Part shown: piece after piece, positions 15,128-21,284 of the stretch | Layout of the letters: each line of letters starts with the position of its first letter | How positions within the stretch are numbered: the first letter of the stretch is position 1 | Origin: Litorimonas sp964435725 | GTDB taxonomy: Bacteria > Pseudomonadota > Alphaproteobacteria > Caulobacterales > Maricaulaceae | DNA length: 21,284 nucleotides | Assembly: GCA_964435725.1 (NCBI GenBank) | Contig: CAYTAJ010000042.1 | Span: forward strand, 1-21,284 | Direction of reading: 5' to 3' | Translations under genes and position numbers: made by a program | Notes under the pieces: model-generated | What the model was told of the DNA's origin: nothing | The model's input: only the letters and a program-made list of their open reading frames with translations | The model's database searches: none

Positions 15128-15741
15128 GCACAAGCCACAATATGATCGCCTTCTTTCATCATTAAAGGTTCGCGGTCTCGGGGCGATAAAATCTCTTGCG
15201 TCATTATCTCGAAGGCTTCTTCAACGGAATGGGCTGACAGAATATCATCTCGCATGCTTTCGCCTGCAAACCCTTCATCCACGACATGTGTGAGTGTATC
15301 AATAAGGCTATCCCAATAGCCATTATCACTCAGGAAAATCACGGGTTTGAGATGAAGGTTGAGACGCAACCAAGACAGAACTTCAATCGCCTCCTCAAGG
15401 GTACCAATACCGCCGGGAAGGACAATAAAGGCATCGGATTTCTCAAACATTTCGATTTTGCGTTCGTGCATATTATCTACATAAATGTGGTCGACACATT
15501 CCAGCATTTTTTCGGCTTCTTTCAAGAAATGAGGGATGATACCTGTTACTTGTGCCCCCGCATCAAACGCTGATTTTGCAACAGTCCCCATCAGGCCAAG
15601 CCCGCCTCCACCATAAACAAGACTATGCCCCTGTGCGGCAATCTCTTTCCCTAATTTTTCGGCTAATGCTAAATGTTGAGGGGCTTTGCCCGGGCGTGCG
15701 CCGCAAAATACGCAGATACTCTTGGCTTGTAATTCCGTCAT
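15124..15741 (-). CDS. LOG-family nucleoside 5'-monophosphate phosphoribohydrolase
   Basis: A 205-residue cytoplasmic protein of the LOG (TIGR00730, 'lysine decarboxylase-like') family. ICVFCGARPG (9-18) and SLVYGGGGLGLMG (40-52) form the nucleotide-binding start, MHERK (about 92-96) and LPGGIGTLEE (108-117) form the active site with the family's conserved Arg and Glu. These enzymes release a base from a nucleotide (AMP or cytokinin-type riboside monophosphates); older annotations as lysine decarboxylase are wrong. The ATG at 15741 has AGGG about 9 nt upstream. It stands alone on the minus strand, divergent from the Ig-like membrane protein (105 bp between starts), and convergent with msrC. 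Confidence 0.93.
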   Translation of the reverse strand: MTELQAKSICVFCGARPGKAPQHLALAEKLGKEIAAQGHSLVYGGGGLGLMGTVAKSAFDAGAQVTGIIPHFLKEAEKMLECVDHIYVDNMHERKIEMFEKSDAFIVLPGGIGTLEEAIEVLSWLRLNLHLKPVIFLSDNGYWDSLIDTLTHVVDEGFAGESMRDDILSAHSVEEAFEIMTQEILSPRDREPLMMKEGDHIVACA

Positions 15742-15846
15742 ATAGGTATCCCTGTACAGTTTTTCAGTTTGATTTAGTGTCAGACATCCTTATGCGTGAG
15801 TGACGAATTATACAACGTATCGAATGAAGGTTTATAAGCTACACCC

Positions 15847-16872
15847 ATGATGAAGTCTCGTATCATATGGATAATCATTGGAGGGTTGTGTTTAGCAGTT
15901 GCCTTAATCGTAACGCTACAAGTACTGGATGTTCTCGCTCGTCTAGATGGTTCGGCAGAGGAAAGACCTTCTGTTGTCTCAGAACAGCCAACTGCGCCAT
16001 TGGGTGTAACGCCGACACTCTTTTCCGATATTATAGAGTTTGAAGAAGCGGGTATCACAAAATTACGTCTTACCGGTACGGCAGAACCCAATAGTGTTGT
16101 GATTATCCTGGAAAATGGAGAAAATACGCGCCAAATTAGATCAAACGATAATGGGGATTGGTCTGTCACATTAGCAACAGATGATAGTCGTCCTACGGTG
16201 CTCGAAGCCGTTTTGTTTAATGAGACAGGTGTGACTATCCGAGGGGATGAAACGATTTATCGAATTGTCATGCCTCTTGAGCTTGATGATGCGCCTGCAG
16301 AGACAACAAGTTTTGAAGACTTTCCGGAGAGTGCGGAAGCGCCCGATGGCGAAGAAGTTTTAATAAAGGAGATTCAAGCGCCAGCGCCTCCGACACTGAT
16401 AATGGTGAGCGCCCCAGGCGGCCCCACAAGAATTGTAAAATCACCTTTCGGCGGGAGCCCAACCAATGGGCCTTTGACAATGGGGCCAATCGACTATGAT
16501 GATGCGGGTGGTGTAATTTTCTCGGGTATGACCAGCGAGCCGGGTATAGTCAGGCTTTATGCTAATCAGGCTTTAATCGGTGAAACGCGTGTTGGGGCTG
16601 AGGGCCGCTGGAATTTCATAGCCGGCAAAATGTTGCCGCGGGGAGAATATGACGTGCGTGCCGAACTTGTTCGTCCCGATCAAGACCCCATTGATGTGAC
16701 TGTGCCCTTTGAACTTCTAAGGCCGACACAGCTACAGTCCACGAACCAACCCATAGTCGTTTTTGAACCGTTTCGATGGCAGGTGCGTCGGGAATTATTG
16801 GGTGGGGGCTTTCAAAGCACGGTCATATTTGCGCCTATTGAAGCAGATCCTCTTATTGCAGAAGACGAATAA
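15847..16872 (+). CDS. Membrane-anchored Ig-like protein with an apparently eroded LysM domain
   Basis: A 341-residue protein with one N-terminal membrane anchor (residues 5-27) and a long periplasmic part. Two bacterial Ig-like repeats are visible: LRLTGTAEPNSVVIILENG through GDWSVTL (about 73-118), and IFSGMTSEPGIVRLYANQAL through GRWNFI (about 222-258) with PRGEYDVRAELV. An acidic, proline-rich linker lies between them. Alphaproteobacterial proteins of this build normally end in a LysM peptidoglycan-binding domain. Here the last ~40 residues (RWQVRRELLGGGFQSTVIF) still resemble LysM but lack its DxxLWxIA opening and the YPGQxFxLP close, and the protein stops there. Two ATGs are adjacent at 15847 and 15850. 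Its stop lies two bases from the convergent RND transporter stop. Confidence 0.78.
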   Translation: MMKSRIIWIIIGGLCLAVALIVTLQVLDVLARLDGSAEERPSVVSEQPTAPLGVTPTLFSDIIEFEEAGITKLRLTGTAEPNSVVIILENGENTRQIRSNDNGDWSVTLATDDSRPTVLEAVLFNETGVTIRGDETIYRIVMPLELDDAPAETTSFEDFPESAEAPDGEEVLIKEIQAPAPPTLIMVSAPGGPTRIVKSPFGGSPTNGPLTMGPIDYDDAGGVIFSGMTSEPGIVRLYANQALIGETRVGAEGRWNFIAGKMLPRGEYDVRAELVRPDQDPIDVTVPFELLRPTQLQSTNQPIVVFEPFRWQVRRELLGGGFQSTVIFAPIEADPLIAEDE

Positions 16873-16880
16873 ATTTATTC
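16867..16880. repeat. 14-bp palindrome holding both convergent stop codons
   Basis: GAATAAATTTATTC is a perfect palindrome. Its left half contains the TAA of the plus-strand Ig-like gene (16870-16872) and its right half the TAA of the minus-strand RND gene (16877-16875). It is AT-rich and too weak for a good terminator stem. Confidence 0.4.
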
Positions 16881-19877
16881 TGCAGCCTCTAGTGGTTTCG
16901 TTGACTTCTTTCTGGACCATTCCGCTGTAAACAGCCACTTTAGTTGACGCCACATGATGCGGGGCGCGCAAAGAAGTACAGGCGTGACAATCAATGTCAG
17001 TATAGTCGCAAATCCTAAGCCACTCGCAACGACAAATGAAATGGGAGCCCAAATCTCTGATGTACTTGTGCCTCGGAAATCTAACTCCCCCGTAAATATG
17101 TTCGCTCCCCAGCCTAAAATCAAAGGCATCAGACCGACAACNNNNNNNNNNNNNNNNNNNNNNNNNNNNNNNNNNNNNNNNNNNNNNNNNNNNNNNNNNN
17201 NNNNNNNNNNNNNNNNNNNNNNNNNNNNNNNNNNNNNNNNNAATTTGACTTTCACGCTGGGGGGTAACTCGGCCTCATTATCAATCCAATTTTGAAGTTC
17301 TTGAACTTGAATATTCGTTGCGTAGTCTTCCGCTGTATTTCCGGAAACAACATAGTAGGGCAAAAGATCACGTCGCTCAATTTTGTCTTGGCGCGGTTTA
17401 GCGACACGCGTCACAACTGTTGAAAGTGGTAGTGAGCCTGCCTGCGTCTGGATGCGGAGACTATCTAGAGCCGCCAAATCACGTGCGCTAGCGGGATAGC
17501 GCACCCGAATGTCGACTTCTTCATCAGCGTCGAGCGGACGATATTGCCCAACCAAAGCGCCTTCGGTTATAAATTGAATGGCGGCGCCAATACGTCCGAC
17601 ATCTAAGCCTAAGCGACCCGCTTCTGCGCGGTCTACGATGAGTTCCCAGTCTACCCCTGGAAGGGGACGGCTATCTTCAATGTCTATAATACCTTCCACA
17701 GAGGCGAGTTTACCGCGGACCATTTGCGTAGCTTCAGCTAACTCTTGACGGTTTTCAGTAGAGATCTGAATGCCGATATCTTTACCGATTGGTGGACCTT
17801 GGTCGATGGCCGTCACTTCTGTAATGACGCCTGGAATATCGGTTACAGCCTCTTCCAACTGCTTTACAATTGCGGCAACGCTCTGACGTTCGTCAAACGG
17901 CAAAAGCTCGGTGTAGACTTTTACGACTGTATCAGAGGGTACATTTGCGGGGCCGGTGAGCGCTCCACCGCCTCCCCCTGCGCCGCCTGCCCCGGCACCG
18001 GCAACGGTATAAATCGACTCAATACCCGGAATGTCTTGAATGCGCCTTTCAATATCTTTGCCGATTTCCAAGACCTGTGTAGGCGTTGTATTTCCACGCG
18101 CCCGTGCAAGAATGAAAAGTTGATCTGATGGGCTTTGCGTAAAAAACTCAACAGGCTTCGGATGGGCTTCATTTGTGACAGTAGAAATGAAACTCGACAC
18201 AATCAGAAACAGCAATAGCAACATGCCGGCGATGACTGCAAAAGGATATTTGACCAAGGTCTGGATGATTTTGACATAAAGCCCAGTGATACCTTTGGCT
18301 TGACTCGGGTCACCTTCACCTGCGGCTAACAGAGCCGCATTTTCATTGATGTTCTTCTTGGGACGGAAGCCAATCTTTGCCCCGATGACGGGCAAGAAAA
18401 TAAGCGCCATAAGCGTCGAAGCGGATAAAACGTAAATCATTGTGCGCGGGAAATAGGACATGAATTTCCCGGTCACATCATTCCAGAACAGAAGCGGTAA
18501 GAAGGCAGCCAATGTTGTCGCAGTAGAGGAAATAATCGGCCAGAACATACGTTCGCCCGCCATTTTAAAGGCTTCCAGCCGTTCAACACCTTCATCCATT
18601 TTCCGGTCGGCAAATTCGACGATCACAATGGCACTATCGACCAAAACCCCGACAGACAGGATAAGACCGAATAGGATCATCATATTGATGGTCTCGCCCC
18701 CAACAAAAAAGAGGAAGAAGGCAATCAAAAAACTGGCAGGTATAGCCCAGCCAACAAAGAGCGCAGACCGCCACCCCAACGCTGCAATACAGACGATAAA
18801 GACCAATATCACCGCATTAACAATGGAGGCGAAAAGTTCGCTCATCATATCATTGATATAAACTGAGCGGGCTTGGCTGTAGGACATATTAATCGTCTCT
18901 GGCCAATCGGGTGAGGCGATGACTTCATCAACCAAGGCCTGAACCTTTTCCGTGGTATCCAGGATATTAACGCCTTGGCGTTTGGAAATTTCTAGAGAGA
19001 CTGAAGTACGCCCATTAAATCGAGCATAGGTAGTGATGTCTTTATAGCCACGTCTGACCTCGGCAATATCGCCCAGCTTGATGATAGCCCCATTGGCATT
19101 CCGGCGAATGACGAGCTCGCTCATATCCTCTGGGTCTTGAATAAGACCGGGGAGTTTTACATTAAACTTACCGCTATCCGTTTCCAGGGCCCCGGCCGGA
19201 ATAAGGCTGTTATTTCGACTGACAGCAGCCGCGATTTCGTCAAAGGTAATGCCTAGGCTTTCGACGCGTGCGGGATCAAGAACGGCCTCAAGCACATCTG
19301 TGCGTTCGCCCGTGATGTTGGCTTCGAGAACCTCTGAAATGCCTTCAATGCGGCGCTGAAGGTCTTTGGCGCGGCGTTGTAATTCACGCTCCGGCGCATC
19401 CCCCCAAAGGTTTACAGTCAGAATGGGGAGGGCCGAAAAGCTCACTTCTTCGACAACGGGTTCTCGGGCTTCGGCCGGGAATTCTGCGCGGGCGCGATCA
19501 ACTTTCTCCAAAACCTCGGCAATCGCTGCGTCTTTATCGACATTGAGATCAAATTCCAAAACAATATAGGCCACATTGGTCGAGGCGATACCGTCGATCT
19601 GTTCCAATCCTTCAATCGCTTTTAATTCTGTTTCCAGCGGTCGGATAATGAGACGTTCTCCATCTTCCGGAGAAATACCCGGCACGACGACACGCACATT
19701 GACGAAGGGAACGGGCACATCCGGTTCGGCATCGAGCGGCAGGCGGCTCATGGCCAATAGGCCACCAATGACGGCGAAAATCATAATGCCGATCGTCATA
19801 CGGAAATTGCGAATGGCAAAGCCAACAATACCGGGGAGGCCCGGCGCGCTGTCTGACATTTTCTTAGACTGGCTCAT
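16875..19877 (-). CDS. RND efflux transporter, AcrB/HAE1-like (interrupted by an assembly gap)
   Basis: The inner-membrane proton-driven pump of a tripartite efflux system. The N-terminus has the first membrane helix (MTIGIMIFAVIGGLLAM) followed by PLDAEPDVPVPFVNVRVVVPG, typical of HAE1-type pumps. Helix 4 has GVLVDSAIVIVE with Asp414; the neighbouring residue is Ser rather than the second Asp of AcrB. Porter and docking motifs follow normally. A glycine/alanine-rich run (about residues 624-640) lies in the periplasmic C-half. The 100-N block covers residues 879-912 as counted, but by comparison with homologues about 115-125 residues (helices 8-10 and most of 11) should lie there, so the real gap is probably larger. 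The visible end has GLMPLILG and the last helix. The gene lies 9 bp after its adaptor gene, in one operon. Substrate unknown. Confidence 0.9.
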   Translation of the reverse strand: MSQSKKMSDSAPGLPGIVGFAIRNFRMTIGIMIFAVIGGLLAMSRLPLDAEPDVPVPFVNVRVVVPGISPEDGERLIIRPLETELKAIEGLEQIDGIASTNVAYIVLEFDLNVDKDAAIAEVLEKVDRARAEFPAEAREPVVEEVSFSALPILTVNLWGDAPERELQRRAKDLQRRIEGISEVLEANITGERTDVLEAVLDPARVESLGITFDEIAAAVSRNNSLIPAGALETDSGKFNVKLPGLIQDPEDMSELVIRRNANGAIIKLGDIAEVRRGYKDITTYARFNGRTSVSLEISKRQGVNILDTTEKVQALVDEVIASPDWPETINMSYSQARSVYINDMMSELFASIVNAVILVFIVCIAALGWRSALFVGWAIPASFLIAFFLFFVGGETINMMILFGLILSVGVLVDSAIVIVEFADRKMDEGVERLEAFKMAGERMFWPIISSTATTLAAFLPLLFWNDVTGKFMSYFPRTMIYVLSASTLMALIFLPVIGAKIGFRPKKNINENAALLAAGEGDPSQAKGITGLYVKIIQTLVKYPFAVIAGMLLLLFLIVSSFISTVTNEAHPKPVEFFTQSPSDQLFILARARGNTTPTQVLEIGKDIERRIQDIPGIESIYTVAGAGAGGAGGGGGALTGPANVPSDTVVKVYTELLPFDERQSVAAIVKQLEEAVTDIPGVITEVTAIDQGPPIGKDIGIQISTENRQELAEATQMVRGKLASVEGIIDIEDSRPLPGVDWELIVDRAEAGRLGLDVGRIGAAIQFITEGALVGQYRPLDADEEVDIRVRYPASARDLAALDSLRIQTQAGSLPLSTVVTRVAKPRQDKIERRDLLPYYVVSGNTAEDYATNIQVQELQNWIDNEAELPPSVKVKXXXXXXXXXXXXXXXXXXXXXXXXXXXXXXXXXXVVGLMPLILGWGANIFTGELDFRGTSTSEIWAPISFVVASGLGFATILTLIVTPVLLCAPRIMWRQLKWLFTAEWSRKKSTKPLEAAE
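17142..17241. other. Assembly gap (100 N)
   Basis: Exactly 100 unknown bases inside the RND transporter gene. This round number is the usual placeholder for a gap of unknown size, and homology suggests roughly 350-375 bases are absent. The frame reads through on both sides, so there is no sign of a true gene break. Confidence 0.98.
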
Positions 19878-19886
19878 GAGACAGGC

Positions 19887-20981
19887 CTATTGCGTCGCAG
19901 TGATAGAATAATTGCCGTCAGGGGTGACTTCCATACCGACCGCCACGAAGTCTTGTCCTTCTACAATGATACGCGTTTCATCAGGCAATCCTGTGACCCA
20001 AGATCCACCGGATGTCTCGTCAATAATGTCGACCTTCGCAAAGCGAACAATGTCCTCATAATCGACAAAGCGCACGCCTACATCACCGCTGTCATCAAGT
20101 GTCAGGATATTGGAGGGAATGCGTTGCGCCATCGTCTCGCCGGCTTTGATGCGCACAGTTGCTGTTACGCCTGCCTTAAGCTGATTATCCTCATTCGGGA
20201 CACTGATTTCGGTGCGGAAGGTGCGCGTAGCCGGGTCTGCTTTGGCTTCGATGAAATCAATCACGCCTTCGACGCGCTCTCCGGTTGCCAGAATAATATC
20301 CGTCGTTACGCCAGCCTCAACGAGGCTGACTTGCGTTTCGGTGAGTTGCGCAATCACTTTGAGCGGCGAGAGATCAACCAAGAGACCGCAGGCTTGGCCC
20401 GGCGCAAGGTAATCGCCGACCTGTGCGATTTGGCGTTCCCAAATACCACCAAAGGGTGCGCGGATATTCACATTATCCAATTCAATTTCTGCTGATTTCA
20501 GCGCCGCCTTTGCGCCGTCTAATTGGGCTTCGAAATTCACGACGCGCGTTTCAGATTGAAAGCCCTTTTCGGCCAAAACTCTGGCGCTGCGAAGGTCGTT
20601 TTCAACGCTGCGTAGATTAGCCTTTGCTTGGTCCACCATAGCTTGACGCGCATCCACATCTTGGCGACAGACCAGTGCACCTGTACGAACAGTCGTACCC
20701 TCGGCAACAGGCACAGAGACGACAAGGCCTGCCGTTTGCGCTTTCACAGTCACTTCGCGATGGCTCTCTGTTTGACCATAAAGCTCCAAGACATTTTCAT
20801 GTTGCTGGGCGGAAACAGATTGAACGCGAACTGTTGGCACGATTTGCAGGTTCTCAGCTTGAAACTCTGCTTGCGTTTTCCCCACAGGGGCCTCAGGCGC
20901 GTTTATATTGTTCACGAGGAACCAAACAAAAATCGCGAGGAATGCCACACCAGCAATGATGTAAGAAGTATTCAGTTTCAT
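19887..20981 (-). CDS. RND efflux periplasmic adaptor (membrane fusion protein)
   Basis: A 364-residue adaptor linking the RND pump to an outer-membrane channel. The N-terminal hydrophobic segment (residues 7-26) has no lipobox, so it is anchored by a membrane helix rather than a lipid. The barrel-sandwich halves are visible at VTVKAQTAGLVVSVPVAEG (about 77-95) and VNIRAPFGGIWERQIAQVGD (about 169-188), separated by a short coiled-coil hairpin (QAMVDQAKANLRS and EAQLDGAKAALKSAEIEL). The beta-barrel and C-terminal domains follow. It leads the operon with the pump 9 bp downstream. No TolC-like channel gene is in the window, so the channel must be elsewhere or beyond the edge. A promoter and a palindrome lie upstream (separate entries). 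Confidence 0.93.
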   Translation of the reverse strand: MKLNTSYIIAGVAFLAIFVWFLVNNINAPEAPVGKTQAEFQAENLQIVPTVRVQSVSAQQHENVLELYGQTESHREVTVKAQTAGLVVSVPVAEGTTVRTGALVCRQDVDARQAMVDQAKANLRSVENDLRSARVLAEKGFQSETRVVNFEAQLDGAKAALKSAEIELDNVNIRAPFGGIWERQIAQVGDYLAPGQACGLLVDLSPLKVIAQLTETQVSLVEAGVTTDIILATGERVEGVIDFIEAKADPATRTFRTEISVPNEDNQLKAGVTATVRIKAGETMAQRIPSNILTLDDSGDVGVRFVDYEDIVRFAKVDIIDETSGGSWVTGLPDETRIIVEGQDFVAVGMEVTPDGNYSITATQ

Positions 20982-21006
20982 GGCTCTTTTTACGCCTCAA
21001 AAAGGG

Positions 21007-21026
21007 GGACAGTTGCGTCACTGTCC
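21007..21026. promoter_or_regulatory. Palindrome in the leader of the RND operon (operator or attenuator)
   Basis: GGACAGT (21007-21013) and ACTGTCC (21020-21026) form a perfect 7+7 bp inverted repeat with a 6 bp centre. It lies just downstream of the predicted promoter start. On the minus strand it is followed by CCC and then TTTTT, so it might act as a weak attenuator hairpin, but a repressor operator is equally plausible. No regulator gene is adjacent on this side. Confidence 0.4.
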
Positions 21027-21044
21027 TGATTGTCGCACCCTTAA

Positions 21045-21073
21045 ATCATAAAGCCGCCTTACGACAGTGATAA
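21045..21073 (-). promoter_or_regulatory. Candidate promoter of the RND efflux operon
   Basis: On the reverse strand TTATCA (21073-21068) and TATGAT (21050-21045) are 17 bp apart. Start of transcription would fall near 21038, about 57 nt before the adaptor ATG. Confidence 0.45.
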
Positions 21074-21255
21074 ATTTGTAAATAAGCACTGCTAATTCGC
21101 ATAGCTGGATTTTGAGGCAGCACGCACAAATCCCTTTAAAAATCTTCTTGTTATCCCAATAAGCCTTGCGAGTTTGCGCTAAATCAGGCTTGCCTTTGTG
21201 TCTTAGCTTAGTAACGTGCGCGTTTATGGTTTGATGAGCTTCGTAGGGGATAGCT

Positions 21256-21284
21256 TTGAGCGATATTGTTGAACAGTTGGAAGA
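21256..21284 (+). CDS. Start of a plus-strand gene (partial; possibly a carboxyl-transferase beta subunit)
   Basis: A TTG codon at 21256 is preceded by AGGGGA with a 5 nt spacer, and an in-frame TAG at 21244 excludes an upstream start in this frame. The nine visible residues (read with initiator Met) are MSDIVEQLE. This resembles the usual beginning of propionyl-CoA carboxylase beta subunits (MKDIxxQLE), but so short a stretch cannot settle the family. The 274 bp before it (20982-21255) hold the RND operon's promoter and palindrome on the other strand; no RNA gene was recognised there. Confidence 0.4.

Noticed and set aside
15780..16169. 129-codon minus-strand frame opposite the Ig-like protein
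   Set aside because: It overlaps a gene with membrane anchor and Ig repeats; its own translation shows no family features.
19890..20495. 201-codon open frame on the plus strand opposite the RND adaptor
   Set aside because: The opposite strand is a clear membrane fusion protein; the plus-strand translation has no domain pattern and is a composition shadow.

Overview
The window looks like chromosomal DNA of an alphaproteobacterium, perhaps a marine member of the Hyphomonadaceae/Maricaulaceae group. This rests on recognised gene families: an RpoE-ChrR type ECF sigma/anti-sigma pair, a GAPDH with a typical alphaproteobacterial sequence, a periplasmic Ig-like/LysM-type protein, and a DUF4166/saccharopine-dehydrogenase-like pair under a GbsR regulator. 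GC content looks moderate by eye. No database search was possible, so the genus is not called. I saw no tRNA, rRNA, insertion sequence, phage gene or CRISPR array.

Layout. (1) 1-2072, minus strand: an operon of a GbsR/MarR-type regulator, a DUF4166 protein and a saccharopine dehydrogenase-like oxidoreductase that runs off the left edge. Its promoter is clear, appears leaderless, and carries a perfect 8+8 bp palindrome over the -10 element and start codon. (2) 2226-4605, plus strand: two unrecognised exported proteins. (3) 4754-6039: an ECF sigma factor translationally coupled to a ChrR-like cupin anti-sigma factor. The cupin metal ligands are kept, but all four zinc ligands of the anti-sigma domain are substituted. 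(4) 6002-8287: a membrane acyltransferase divergent from a membrane-anchored LytTR regulator. (5) 8289-12146, minus strand: gap (GAPDH) followed by a divergent PEP-carboxylase-family protein with changed active-site residues. (6) 12349-15127, plus strand: a photolyase FAD/helical domain gene, a separate gene for the photolyase N-terminal alpha/beta domain, a renalase-like flavoprotein and a free methionine-(R)-sulfoxide reductase. (7) 15124-16872: a LOG-family phosphoribohydrolase (minus) and a membrane-anchored Ig-like protein whose LysM domain seems eroded (plus). (8) 16875-20981, minus strand: an RND efflux pair, adaptor then transporter, with a 100-N assembly gap inside the transporter. 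At the right edge a new plus-strand gene appears to begin.

How the parts may work together. In other proteobacteria, ECF11 (RpoE-ChrR) regulons respond to singlet oxygen and often include photolyase and flavoprotein genes. Here the sigma/anti-sigma pair, the split photolyase, the renalase-like flavoprotein and the methionine sulfoxide reductase lie within about 10 kb, which suggests a light/oxidative-damage neighbourhood. That is inference from gene content; I could not find an ECF11-like promoter in front of the photolyase genes.

Most worth a second look: the domain-split, order-inverted photolyase (12349-13613), the ChrR homologue without its zinc site (5374-6039), and the PEP-carboxylase-like protein with a rewritten active site (8289-11132).
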